A stretch of 25,548 bases of DNA from CANHEE01 sp043777755 (GTDB taxonomy: Bacteria; Bacteroidota; Bacteroidia; Chitinophagales; Saprospiraceae), in the NCBI GenBank assembly GCA_043777755.1, contig JAYWHK010000165.1, forward strand, positions 1 through 25,548. The letters are read 5' to 3'. Positions 1 to 8,086 of this stretch are shown piece after piece. The translations under genes were made by a program, and so were the position numbers. The notes beneath the pieces were generated by a model. The model did no database searches and was not told where the DNA came from. It was given only the letters and a program-made list of their open reading frames with translations. How positions within the stretch are numbered: the stretch's first letter is position 1; the number at the start of each line of letters is the position of its first letter.

Positions 1-306
1 TCAATTTTTTATTTTTATAAAAATTATAAAAAAATTATAAAATTTTAGTGTCAAAAAAAATTATGCCTAAAATTTCAAAAACTGGAACATCGAGTATCAC
101 AATCACGAAGAACTATTTTTGAGAGAATCAGAGAATGCTACGTTTGGCAAAAAATTAGCCCAAGGCTAATTTTTCATCTCCGTGACCTCCGTTCCTCCGT
201 GGTGAAAAATAAAAAATCTTCGATTTTTCAACTACCCCGTAGTTACAATTTTTAGATAAAATTATTTTTTATAAATTATAAAATACACATTTAGTGTTAA
301 TTATGT
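1..306. other. AT-rich gene-free leader upstream of gldF
   Basis: No convincing coding region is visible on either strand. The first ~60 bases and 250-300 are extremely A/T-rich and share similar words (AAATTATAAA, TTTAGTGT). Between them lies a less AT-rich block (about 100-250) with three hairpins and three CTCCGT words, annotated separately. No clear TAnnTTTG promoter for gldF was found, so where transcription of the gld run starts is not resolved here. Confidence 0.6.
150..244. repeat. Composite hairpin repeat (three stem-loops with 3-nt loops)
   Basis: Three perfect inverted repeats lie in tandem, each with a 3-nt loop: AAAAATTAGCC/GGCTAATTTTT (150-160 and 164-174), AAAAATC/GATTTTT (212-218 and 222-228) and AACTAC/GTAGTT (230-235 and 239-244). 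Between the first two, the word CTCCGT occurs three times (178-183, 187-192, 195-200). The first hairpin could act as a Rho-independent terminator for a gene to the left of the window. The ensemble looks like an intergenic repeat of the kind dispersed in Bacteroidota genomes, but no second copy is present here, so dispersal is inferred. Confidence 0.55.
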
Positions 307-1038
307 ATGCTAAGTATATTTAAAAAAGAAATAAATACATTTTTTTCCTCCTTGATAGGATACATCGTAATCGCTGTTTTCTTGGTGTACCTAAGTTTGA
401 TGATTTGGGTTTTTCCAGATACCAGTATTTTTGAATACAGCTATGCAACTTTGGATCAATTGTTTGATTTGTCACCAACGATTTTTTTATTTTTGATTCC
501 AGCCATCACGATGCGCTCTTTTGCAGAAGAAATGCAAACAGGAACAATCGAACTTTTGGTGACAAGACCATTGAGCGATATGCAGATTATTTTAGGAAAA
601 TTTTTTGCTTGTGTTACCCTTGTTTTATTTGCATTGTTGCCTACGTTGATTTATTATTTTACCATTTACAGTTTGGGTTCTCCCGTTGGGAATATTGACG
701 GTGGCGCAACTTGGGGTTCTTACATCGGATTATTACTATTGGGCGCAAGTTTTGTTGCCATTGGTATTTTTTCATCTTCTATTACAAAAAACCAAATCGT
801 TTCCTTCGTTTTGGCTACTTTTTTGTGTTTTGTGTTTTATTGGATGTTTGATATGTTGAGTAGGATTCCAGTTTTTGTAGGAAAAATTGACGATGTGATT
901 CAAGGATTTGGTATTCAAGCCCATTACACAAGCATCAGCCGTGGCGTTGTGGATAGCCGTGATGTCATTTATTTTTTATCGCTTATTGCGTTTTTTGTAA
1001 TGGCAACAAAAGTAAGTTTGGAAAGTAGAAAATGGTAG
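307..1038 (+). CDS. gldF: Gliding motility-associated ABC transporter permease GldF
   Basis: This is an ABC-2 type integral membrane permease of 243 aa, the usual GldF length. It has about six hydrophobic segments (roughly residues 14-36, 55-75, 97-120, 135-155, 163-183 and 220-237). The cytoplasmic coupling region around residues 70-100 (RSFAEEMQTGTIELL, then TRPLSD and GKFF) is typical of GldF and ABC-2 permeases. With GldG and the ATPase GldA it forms the Gld ABC transporter described in gliding flavobacteria; gldA is not in this window. The gene is the first of a tight + strand run, with gldG starting 27 nt after its stop. The ATG at 307 is used; an ATG at 303 is in another frame. Confidence 0.92.
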   Translation: MLSIFKKEINTFFSSLIGYIVIAVFLVYLSLMIWVFPDTSIFEYSYATLDQLFDLSPTIFLFLIPAITMRSFAEEMQTGTIELLVTRPLSDMQIILGKFFACVTLVLFALLPTLIYYFTIYSLGSPVGNIDGGATWGSYIGLLLLGASFVAIGIFSSSITKNQIVSFVLATFLCFVFYWMFDMLSRIPVFVGKIDDVIQGFGIQAHYTSISRGVVDSRDVIYFLSLIAFFVMATKVSLESRKW

Positions 1039-1065
1039 TTCAAAAAGAATATAAAAGAAGAAAAA

Positions 1066-2775
1066 ATGAAATTAAATCTCAATAATGCCCGTAGCCAATC
1101 CATTGTTCAATTGGTGTTAATCACGGGAATTCTAATTTTTATCAATATTTTAGGCAGTTATTTTTATGGACATTTGGATTTGACAGAGGAAAATCGTTTT
1201 ACTTTGACAAAACCAACCAAAAAATTATTGCAAAGTGTAAAAAGTCCAATTACAATTCAGGTTTTGCTCGAAGGCGAATTTCCTGCGGGCTTCAAACGCC
1301 TCCAAAATGGCGTAAGAGAAATGTTAGATGATATGCGTTCCGAAACAGGCTATGTTGAATACTCTTTTGAAGACCCAAACAAAGGCGACATAAAAGAAGT
1401 CAATGAACGTCGCAAAGAATTGGCAAAAGATGGCGTTACGCCAATGGCTTTGACCATAAAAGGTGCTGGCGAAACCGAGCGAAAAGTGGTCTATCCTTTT
1501 GCGATTGTCAATTATGGTGGCAGAAATTTTCCTGTCAATCTGATGGAAAATCAAGTGCCTGGACAACCGCAAGAAGTCACTCTGAACAATTCTATGAGTA
1601 CGCTCGAATACAAATTCGCCAATGCCATTCAAAAGGTAATGTACGATGAACATCCGACCATTGCTTTTACCAAAGGGCATGGTGAATTGGAAGAGTTTCA
1701 AACCGCAGACTGGGAGAAATCTTTGCGCCAATTTTACAAGACAGAACACGTTATTTTAGATAGTTTTGCAAATGTGAAACCAGATGTTGCCATTTTAGTT
1801 GTTGCAAAACCTCGTCGTGCTTTTTCAGAAAAAGACAAATTTAAGATTGACCAGTTCGTGATGAATGGTGGTAAAGTAATGTGGTTATTGGATAGAATGA
1901 ACGCTGATTTGGATAGCTTGAATCGTTATGGAAAGTTCATTCCTTCTGATTATCCTACCAATTTGGAAGATATTTTATTTCGTTATGGTACAAGAATCCA
2001 GCCCAATATGATTCTTGATTTGGAGTGCTCTCGGATTCCTTTGCGCACAGGTGCGCAAGGCAGCGGACAACAATTTGAGCTTTTTCCTTGGTTTTATCAC
2101 CCGATTGTTTCGCCCAAATCAAATCACCCCGTGGTAAAAAGTTTGGATAGGGTTAATTTGAATTTTCCAAGTAGAATTGATACAATTCGTACTAAAACAG
2201 CGATTAAAAAGACTATTTTATTGGAAAGTTCTGATTATAGTCGAGAACAATTTTCTCCAGTCGAGTTGAATTTTGAGGTTTTGCGCTACGATGTTGATAA
2301 AACCAAATTTGATAAAAAACGAATCCCAATGGCCGTCATGCTCGAAGGTGTTTTCCCTTCTTTGTATGAAAATCGTGTGACACCCGAAATGCAAGCTGGA
2401 TTGACTTCGCTTAATCAGCCTTTTAAAGATAAAAGTTCTGTAACAAAAATGCTGGTTGTAGCAGATGGTGACATTGCAGCAAATGGTTTTGATATACAAA
2501 ACAATGTTCTTCGACCTTTAGGCTACAACCGTTTTATGAATTATGTTTTTGCCAATAAAGATTTTTTATTGAACGCCGTAGAATATATGTTAGATGAGCA
2601 AGGTGTAATAGAAGCACGTTCAAAAGAAGTAAAATTGCGTTTGTTAGATGAACAACGTTTACAAAGCGAAAAAACAATTTGGCAAGTGGTAAATATTGTA
2701 TTGCCTTTGCTTTTGGTTGGTATTTTTGCCTTTATTTTTAATTATTTAAGAAAAAAGAAATACAGTAAATCATGA
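1066..2775 (+). CDS. gldG: Gliding motility-associated ABC transporter substrate-binding protein GldG
   Basis: The 569-aa protein matches GldG in length and architecture. An N-terminal membrane segment (about 14-34) is followed by the family signature around residues 38-55 (DLTEENRFTLTKPTKKLL). A large periplasmic region contains the ABC-2-associated GldG-type domain (about 190-290, including FTKGHGE). A C-terminal membrane helix (about 540-560) ends in a basic tail. It is thought to be the extracytoplasmic partner of GldF; its substrate is unknown in the family. The start is preceded by an A/G-rich stretch (AAGAAGAAAAA). Its stop overlaps the next start by 4 nt (ATGA), implying translational coupling with the DUF4340 gene. 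Confidence 0.93.
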   Translation: MKLNLNNARSQSIVQLVLITGILIFINILGSYFYGHLDLTEENRFTLTKPTKKLLQSVKSPITIQVLLEGEFPAGFKRLQNGVREMLDDMRSETGYVEYSFEDPNKGDIKEVNERRKELAKDGVTPMALTIKGAGETERKVVYPFAIVNYGGRNFPVNLMENQVPGQPQEVTLNNSMSTLEYKFANAIQKVMYDEHPTIAFTKGHGELEEFQTADWEKSLRQFYKTEHVILDSFANVKPDVAILVVAKPRRAFSEKDKFKIDQFVMNGGKVMWLLDRMNADLDSLNRYGKFIPSDYPTNLEDILFRYGTRIQPNMILDLECSRIPLRTGAQGSGQQFELFPWFYHPIVSPKSNHPVVKSLDRVNLNFPSRIDTIRTKTAIKKTILLESSDYSREQFSPVELNFEVLRYDVDKTKFDKKRIPMAVMLEGVFPSLYENRVTPEMQAGLTSLNQPFKDKSSVTKMLVVADGDIAANGFDIQNNVLRPLGYNRFMNYVFANKDFLLNAVEYMLDEQGVIEARSKEVKLRLLDEQRLQSEKTIWQVVNIVLPLLLVGIFAFIFNYLRKKKYSKS

Positions 2776-3764
2776 AAAAAAATACCCTAATTCTAATTGC
2801 CTTATTTGCCGTTTTGGGCGCAGCTGCCTTTTATTTATTAAAAAATAAAAATACAAAATCAACGCTACAGGTTGCGGCTGACCAAGATTTTGCTGTTCCA
2901 GCGAAAGATGTATATAAAGTTTTTTTGGCGGATAAAAGAAATAGAAAAGTAACTGTTGAACGACAGGGCGACAAGTGGATTGTCAATGGGAAATACAACG
3001 CTAAAAAAGATGTTATTGGCAATTGTTTGCAAGCGATTGAAGGCGTAAAACTGAAATATATCACGGCTGCAAGTACGCACAAAGCAGCGATTGAAGACCT
3101 TGCTGCGCATGGAATCAAAGTAGAGGTTTATGGCAAAAATGATGTGAAATTAAAAACTTATTACGTTGGCAACAATGACAATGAAGGTTCTGGTACGTTT
3201 TACATCATGGAAAATGCTGAAACACCACACGTTATGAACATTCCATTTTTCTATGGAGAATTGCAGCCTCGTTTTCCTTTAGCAGAAGACGATTGGCGAG
3301 ATAGGACAATTTTTGAAGCAGAAATTGAAGATATACAATCTGCATCGGTAGAATATCCAAGCCCAAAAACAGCTTCTTTCAAGATTGAAAACGATGGCGG
3401 CACGATGCGTGTTTTACCTTTTTACACAGGTGTTCCGCAAAAGCAAAATCAACGCAAAGGCAAAGCAGAGAATTTTCTCTATGGTTTTAAAAGCATTGTA
3501 GCGGAAGCCATTGAAAACAACAATCGCCAACGAGATAGTTTTATTCGTTTAGAGCCTTTTACAGTCATTTCACTCAAAACCAAAAAAGGAGAAGAAATGG
3601 CAATTCGTCTTTATCCTTTGTACGGAAAAGATGCTGATGGAAATACAGTGAGAGGTGTAAAAGCTGAACGTTACTTCGCATACAGCAATAAAGGTGATTT
3701 TTATTTAGTGCAAGATGGTGTTTTCAGAACTCTTTTTTGGGATTATAAAACTTTTTTTGAGTAA
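2772..3764 (+). CDS. DUF4340 domain-containing membrane-anchored protein
   Basis: This is a 330-aa protein with one N-terminal membrane anchor (residues 5-23) and an extracytoplasmic remainder. The region after the anchor (about 40-200) has the pattern of DUF4340 proteins: a repeated strand-rich unit with the KVTVERQGDKWIVNGKY block near residues 54-70, and NIPFFYGELQPRFPLAEDDWRDR near 155-177. Such genes often sit beside GldG/ABC-2 genes, and here the start overlaps the gldG stop by 4 nt, so a role with the Gld-type transporter is likely by context. The biochemical function is unknown. No catalytic motif is evident. Confidence 0.8.
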   Translation: MKKNTLILIALFAVLGAAAFYLLKNKNTKSTLQVAADQDFAVPAKDVYKVFLADKRNRKVTVERQGDKWIVNGKYNAKKDVIGNCLQAIEGVKLKYITAASTHKAAIEDLAAHGIKVEVYGKNDVKLKTYYVGNNDNEGSGTFYIMENAETPHVMNIPFFYGELQPRFPLAEDDWRDRTIFEAEIEDIQSASVEYPSPKTASFKIENDGGTMRVLPFYTGVPQKQNQRKGKAENFLYGFKSIVAEAIENNNRQRDSFIRLEPFTVISLKTKKGEEMAIRLYPLYGKDADGNTVRGVKAERYFAYSNKGDFYLVQDGVFRTLFWDYKTFFE

Positions 3765-3802
3765 AATCCTTGTACCATACGCTTGTTTAGAAAATTTTTA
3801 TA

Positions 3803-4981
3803 ATGAAAAAAATATCAGCCGATTGGATTTTTACAGTAAGTGGCGAAGTGCTACAAAATACTGTTTTAACAATAGATAAAACAGGAAAAATCATAGCGAT
3901 TGACGCTGTTGAAAACCATGATTCCGCTACCATCGAATTTCATAAAGGGGCGATTGTACCTGGCTTTATCAACACACATTGCCACCTTGAACTATCGCAC
4001 ATGAAAGGTTTGGTGGACACTGGAACGAGCTTGATTCCGTTCATTACGGCGGTAGTGCAAAAACGAAATTTGCCGCAAGATGTTATTTTAGAAGCCATAG
4101 AAAAAGGCGATAAAGAAATGTACGATGGTGGCATCGTTGCTGTTGGCGATATTTCCAATGTTACTGACACTTTTGCGACAAAGGCAAAAAGCTCGATTCG
4201 GTATTATACGTTTGTAGAAATGTTTGATTTTTTACAAGATCAAAATGCACAAGCAACTTTTGACCAATACAAAGCGGTTTTTGACCAACTTGAAACGGGC
4301 AATAAAGATAAAAAAACAATGGTTCCTCATGCGCCATACAGTGTTTCCAAATCGCTTTTTGCAAAATTGAAAGAAGCAAATGCCAAAAGTGGCGTAACGA
4401 TAAGTATTCACAACCAAGAAACACCTCCTGAAAATGAGCTTTTTTTGACTGGAAAAAGTGCTTTCACTGATTTTTATTCAAAATTCGGTATTTCTATGGA
4501 AGGTTTTCAGCACAACAAAAAGACAGCAATTCATTATGCTTTAAAAAATATGAATGCTCGAAATCGCTCTCTTTTTGTACATAACACGCTGACTACCGAA
4601 GCAGACATTGCGGCAGCAAACCGTTGGAGCAAAAATGTTTTTTGGGCAACCTGTGCCAATGCGAATCTTTATATTGAAAACAAACTACCTGATTATCAAC
4701 GGTTTATCAATAGCAATGCTAAGATGACCATCGGAACGGACAGCCTGACTTCCAATTGGCAATTGTCTATTATCGAAGAAATGAAAACGATTGCTCGATT
4801 TCAATCTTATATTGACTTTCAAACGCTCTTGCGCTGGGCTACACTCAATGGTGCGGAAGCATTGGGTTTTGAAAAGGATTTAGGCAGTATTGAAGTTGGA
4901 AAAACGCCAGGGTTAAACCTTTTGAACCTCGAAGCCGATTGGAAATTAAATGCAAATACAAAAGTGAAAAGATTGCTGTAA
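3803..4981 (+). CDS. Amidohydrolase family protein, aminodeoxyfutalosine deaminase-like
   Basis: This 392-aa member of the metal-dependent amidohydrolase superfamily has a small N-terminal beta domain, then the metal-binding H-x-H (H59 and H61 in NTHCHLELSH). Further candidate ligands and catalytic residues are H176 (HAPYS), H203 (SIHNQE), H260 (FVHNT) and D313 (GTDSLTSN). The HAPYSVS and GTDSLxSN motifs resemble the deaminases of 6-amino-6-deoxyfutalosine (futalosine route to menaquinone) and related S-adenosylhomocysteine/chlorohydrolase-type enzymes. Substrate assignment is inference; no other mqn gene is in the window. It starts 38 nt after the DUF4340 gene, and the glycosyltransferase follows after 2 nt, so co-transcription is likely. 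Confidence 0.82.
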   Translation: MKKISADWIFTVSGEVLQNTVLTIDKTGKIIAIDAVENHDSATIEFHKGAIVPGFINTHCHLELSHMKGLVDTGTSLIPFITAVVQKRNLPQDVILEAIEKGDKEMYDGGIVAVGDISNVTDTFATKAKSSIRYYTFVEMFDFLQDQNAQATFDQYKAVFDQLETGNKDKKTMVPHAPYSVSKSLFAKLKEANAKSGVTISIHNQETPPENELFLTGKSAFTDFYSKFGISMEGFQHNKKTAIHYALKNMNARNRSLFVHNTLTTEADIAAANRWSKNVFWATCANANLYIENKLPDYQRFINSNAKMTIGTDSLTSNWQLSIIEEMKTIARFQSYIDFQTLLRWATLNGAEALGFEKDLGSIEVGKTPGLNLLNLEADWKLNANTKVKRLL

Positions 4982-4983
4982 AA

Positions 4984-6102
4984 ATGCGAATTGGAATCAA
5001 TGCTCGATTTTTATTGAGTGGAAAATTAGAAGGAATTGGCGGTTATACGTTTGAAATCGTCAAAGAAATGGTGGCACAACATCCAGAAGATGAATTTATT
5101 TTCTTTTTTGACCGTCCTTATGCTCAAGAATTTATCGTTGGAAAAAATGTTACTCCCGTGGTTTTGTATCCGCCTGCACGTCATGCGATTTTGTGGTATT
5201 TGTGGTTTGAATGGGCGATTCCTTATGGCTTGAAAAAATACAAGTGTGATGTATTTTTCACTCCAGATAATTATGCCAGTCTGAGGACAAATGTCCCGAC
5301 GGCAATGGTCATTCATGACATTGCTTACAAGCATTTTCCAGAAGGAATGACAAAAATTAACGTTGCGTACTTTTATTTTTTTACAAAACGTTTTTTTACA
5401 AAAGTAAAAAAAATAATCACCGTTTCGGAAGCCGTTCGGCAAGATGTACTGCAACATTTTCCTATTTCGGAACATAAGATTGTAGTCAATGGCAATGGTT
5501 GTCGCCCGATTTTCAAACCACTAAATGAAGCCCAAAAAGAAACTGTTCGAGAAAAACACAGTGAAGGTCAGCCTTATTTTTTTTATGTAGGAGCTGTACA
5601 TCCACGAAAAAATATTCACCGACTTATTGCGGCTTTTGATAATTTTAAGGAGAAAAATAAAACACCTCATAAACTTCTAATCGCAGGAAGGTTCGCTTGG
5701 CAAACGGGAGAAGTACGCAGTGCTTACGAAAATGCTGCGTATAAAAACGACATTATTTTTTTAAAATACATTGATAATCAGACACTTGCAGAAGTAATGG
5801 CATCTGCCTTCGCATTGACATATCTGTCTGTTTTTGAAGGCTTTGGAGTTCCTTTACTGGAAGCGATGTACTGTGATGTGCCTGTGATTACGTCAAATGT
5901 AACGTCTATGCCAGAGGTCGTTGGAGACGCAGGACTTTGTGTTTCGCCTTATAACGTTCAAGAAATTTCCGATGCTATGACCGAATTGTATAAAAATCCT
6001 GATTTGGTGAAACAATGTATTGAAAAAGGTAGAGTCCAACGACAACAATTCACTTGGAAACGTTTTGCAGAAGAAGTATATCAAGTGTTGAAAAGTCTGT
6101 GA
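4984..6102 (+). CDS. GT4-type glycosyltransferase
   Basis: This is a GT-B fold, family 4-like glycosyltransferase of 372 aa. The N-terminal half begins MRIGINARFL with the glycine loop GIGGYTFE. The C-terminal donor-binding half has FYVGAVHPRKNIHRL (about residue 200) and the E-x7-E type motif in VFEGFGVPLLEAM, followed by PVITSNVTSMPEV and GDAGLCV. It most likely transfers a sugar, mannosyl-like by family resemblance, to a surface polysaccharide or lipid; acceptor and donor cannot be read from sequence. The frame is open from an ATG at 4939, but that would overlap the previous gene by 43 nt and add a non-family tail. The ATG at 4984, 2 nt after the preceding stop, fits the family start. Confidence 0.87.
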   Translation: MRIGINARFLLSGKLEGIGGYTFEIVKEMVAQHPEDEFIFFFDRPYAQEFIVGKNVTPVVLYPPARHAILWYLWFEWAIPYGLKKYKCDVFFTPDNYASLRTNVPTAMVIHDIAYKHFPEGMTKINVAYFYFFTKRFFTKVKKIITVSEAVRQDVLQHFPISEHKIVVNGNGCRPIFKPLNEAQKETVREKHSEGQPYFFYVGAVHPRKNIHRLIAAFDNFKEKNKTPHKLLIAGRFAWQTGEVRSAYENAAYKNDIIFLKYIDNQTLAEVMASAFALTYLSVFEGFGVPLLEAMYCDVPVITSNVTSMPEVVGDAGLCVSPYNVQEISDAMTELYKNPDLVKQCIEKGRVQRQQFTWKRFAEEVYQVLKSL

Positions 6103-6174
6103 CATTTAAAAGATATACACAACGGATATTGGTTATTAGATATTAAGGATATTGCAAACGCTTAGTGTTCAATA

Positions 6175-6192
6175 TTTTGCATAAATGCAAAA
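6175..6192. promoter_or_regulatory. 18-bp palindrome, candidate operator
   Basis: The sequence TTTTGCATAAATGCAAAA is an 8-bp perfect inverted repeat with a 2-nt centre. It lies in the 220-nt gap between the glycosyltransferase and the Nudix-type regulator, about 80 nt before the regulator's candidate -7 element. It is not followed by a T tract, so it is a poor terminator. An autoregulatory binding site is a reasonable guess but unproven. Confidence 0.4.
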
Positions 6193-6270
6193 CCCCAAAA
6201 CCACTTTCCGACGTGTATATTCTAAAATGAAACTTTTTTACAAATATTTTTAAAAAATTAGATATTATTG

Positions 6271-6278
6271 TATCTTTG
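6271..6278 (+). promoter_or_regulatory. Candidate Bacteroidota -7 element for the Nudix regulator
   Basis: TATCTTTG matches the Bacteroidota consensus TAnnTTTG exactly and lies 44 nt before the ATG at 6323. No clean TTTG -33 box is seen 19-20 nt upstream, where the sequence is A/T-only. Confidence 0.45.
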
Positions 6279-6322
6279 ACACTAAGTAATTTTAGAACTA
6301 TAAACAGACAAAACAATCAAAA

Positions 6323-7030
6323 ATGAAAAGTGCCAATGTAAGCCAATTCTTTCAGTCTGCCTTTTCAGTCGATAATGTCATATTTGGATTTGACGAAGGC
6401 GATTTAAAAATACTTTTGGTAAAAAGAGGTGAAGAACCTTACAACAATATGTGGGCATTACCAGGTGAACTGGTTTTTCCTCATGAAAATCTTGACGAAG
6501 CCGCAAACCGTGTTTTAAAACAATTAACTGGCTTGGAGAAAGTATATCTGGAACAAGTCCAAACTTTTGGAAAACCCAACCGACATCCTTTGGGTCGTGT
6601 CATTACGATTGCTTATTTTTCTTTAATAAAAATTGATGATTTTGAGCTTGCTCCTTCGCTTTGGGCGAAAAAAGCCCAATGGCACAGCTTGAGTAATCTT
6701 GACAATTTGGCATTTGACCACAACGAAATAGTAGAGGCTTGTTTTCAAAAACTCAAACGCCGTGTTCGTGTGCAACCTATTGGTTTTGAGCTACTTCCAC
6801 CAAAATTCACCTTAACAGCCTTGCAGCATCTCTACGAAGCAATCCTTCAAAGTGACCCTGAAAAAGGCATTGACAAGCGTAATTTTCGTAAAAAAATATT
6901 GGCAATGAATATTTTGGTAGATTGTGCAGAACTACAAGAAGGTGTTGCGCATCGCCCTGCCAAATTGTATGCGTTTGACAAAGTTCGCTATGAGAGTTTT
7001 CTGGAAAGCGGTTATGCCTTTGAGGTGTAA
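6323..7030 (+). CDS. Nudix-fold transcriptional regulator (NrtR/AraR-like) with degenerate Nudix box
   Basis: The 235-aa protein has an N-terminal Nudix domain (about 15-140) and a C-terminal winged-helix domain (about 155-230, with FTLTALQHLYEAIL and DKRNFRKKIL), the architecture of NrtR-type regulators. The Nudix box (about 49-71) is degraded. The leading Gly is E49, and R63 is followed by V64-L65-K66-Q67-L68 where the hydrolase consensus has REUxEE, so the catalytic glutamates are gone while E55 and G70 remain. This argues for a ligand-sensing repressor without hydrolase activity. In Bacteroidota such proteins regulate sugar or cofactor genes, but no obvious target operon is adjacent. Its 3' end overlaps the convergent gene by 19 nt. 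Confidence 0.87.
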   Translation: MKSANVSQFFQSAFSVDNVIFGFDEGDLKILLVKRGEEPYNNMWALPGELVFPHENLDEAANRVLKQLTGLEKVYLEQVQTFGKPNRHPLGRVITIAYFSLIKIDDFELAPSLWAKKAQWHSLSNLDNLAFDHNEIVEACFQKLKRRVRVQPIGFELLPPKFTLTALQHLYEAILQSDPEKGIDKRNFRKKILAMNILVDCAELQEGVAHRPAKLYAFDKVRYESFLESGYAFEV

Positions 7031-7473
7031 AAAAAAGCAACATTTTCCATCTTTTTCAAATCTGATTCAAGCACATTGCGCCTTGCAGCCGTTGAAATAA
7101 TGGTTTCTTTTTGATAATAGTTCAAAAAAGTATTGCGTTCTGCCATATCTTCGCTCATCAATAGCGTATCAACAGCATATTGGTCAAATTCTGTGATGTT
7201 ATTTTTTGTACAAAAATTAAAAATTTCCCAAATCCAATACATCGTAATGGTATCGTGATAGCCCGACGTGTCAGAATTGATTGTTCCGACCACTTCATTA
7301 TAAGAAATGACTCTTTTTTTCATTTCCAAATAAGCATTTTCTTTGAACAACAAACACATTTTCATACCAGCCAATAAATGTGCTTCGTGCGACCAATCGT
7401 CTTTGTCTAAGCTGCCATTTTCAAAGGCAGCAACCAAAATTTTAGCTTCTTCAACAGGATATTGAAATAACAT
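7012..7473 (-). CDS. Conserved hypothetical protein with HxxH and GYHxT motifs
   Basis: This 153-aa cytoplasmic protein has no signal or membrane segment. It has two sequence marks I recall from a family of uncharacterised bacterial proteins: DWSHEAHL (H29 and H32) and SGYHDTIT (H73) with YW after it. The spaced histidines could bind metal, but this is inference and I cannot name a function. It is transcribed toward the Nudix regulator, and the two coding regions overlap tail to tail at 7012-7030 with no hairpin between. The ATG at 7473 is used. No TAnnTTTG promoter was found in the 40 nt between its start and the terminator of the next gene upstream, so its expression signal is unclear. Confidence 0.75.
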   Translation of the reverse strand: MLFQYPVEEAKILVAAFENGSLDKDDWSHEAHLLAGMKMCLLFKENAYLEMKKRVISYNEVVGTINSDTSGYHDTITMYWIWEIFNFCTKNNITEFDQYAVDTLLMSEDMAERNTFLNYYQKETIISTAARRNVLESDLKKMENVAFFYTSKA

Positions 7474-7513
7474 AAGTAAAAAAATTTTAAGTTTTTATTT
7501 GGGAAAATAATAA

Positions 7514-7552
7514 AAAAGCGTTTTGAAAACTGTAATGCTCCAAAACGCTTTT
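7514..7552 (-). terminator. Rho-independent terminator of the 170-aa gene / alaS unit
   Basis: A perfect 12-bp stem (7514-7525 with 7541-7552, AAAAGCGTTTTG/CAAAACGCTTTT) encloses a 15-nt loop. On the minus strand the stem runs into a T-rich tract. It lies just after the stop of the 170-aa gene at 7557. Confidence 0.85.
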
Positions 7553-7556
7553 GTTT

Positions 7557-8069
7557 TTATTTATCCTTTCTTTTAATGCAGTAAAAATCATCTTCATTAG
7601 GAGTTGGATTATCCCAAATGTGCCACCAAAGAACTTCTCTGGGTTCACTTCTTTCAAATATTTGCTCTACTTCTTGAAATTTACCATCAAAAAAATTTTC
7701 ATCTTTTGTAATGTAAGCAGTTATTTTTTCGCCATATTGTAATCCTTGTGCAACAATAAACTCTACTCCATGTCTAAAAAATGTAGTATCGTTTGGCATA
7801 TTAGGGTTATCCATAGAAAGACCTGAATAATCAAAAACTCTATTCCTTGCCCCATTATAAAATTCACCAAGGTCTTTCAATAGATGATTAATCGTATCTT
7901 TCGGATTAGGAATAATCTTACCAGGCATAGGCTCAAAGCCTTTACTTATCAAATACTCTATAATATCCTGTTTACTCTTTACATCTTCAAAGGCTTTTTC
8001 TTGTGCGAAAGCTAATTGCGTAATCAAACTTACCAATATTACAATAAATATTTTTCCCATTTTAACCAT
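7557..8069 (-). CDS. Small secreted hypothetical protein
   Basis: This 170-aa protein has a clear N-terminal signal peptide: basic start, hydrophobic core at residues 7-20, and likely cleavage after AFA at residue 22. The mature part is about 148 aa, polar, rich in aromatic and acidic residues, and ends in KRKDK. No known domain or catalytic motif was recognised. It has no lipobox cysteine, so a soluble periplasmic location is likely. It begins 17 nt after the alaS stop and ends 5 nt before a strong terminator, so it is probably the last gene of the alaS transcript. ATG codons at 8069 (M1) and 8060 (M4) are both possible starts. Confidence 0.72.
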   Translation of the reverse strand: MVKMGKIFIVILVSLITQLAFAQEKAFEDVKSKQDIIEYLISKGFEPMPGKIIPNPKDTINHLLKDLGEFYNGARNRVFDYSGLSMDNPNMPNDTTFFRHGVEFIVAQGLQYGEKITAYITKDENFFDGKFQEVEQIFERSEPREVLWWHIWDNPTPNEDDFYCIKRKDK

Positions 8070-8086
8070 TTTTTAATTGAAAAATA

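Noticed and set aside
4939..4983. Upstream ATG extending the glycosyltransferase by 15 residues
   Set aside because: It would overlap the amidohydrolase by 43 nt and adds a basic tail foreign to the family; the ATG at 4984 gives the standard MRIGINAR start.
6661..6679. TTGGGC/GCCCAA hairpin inside the Nudix regulator gene
   Set aside because: The short 6-bp stem encodes normal domain residues; most likely chance.
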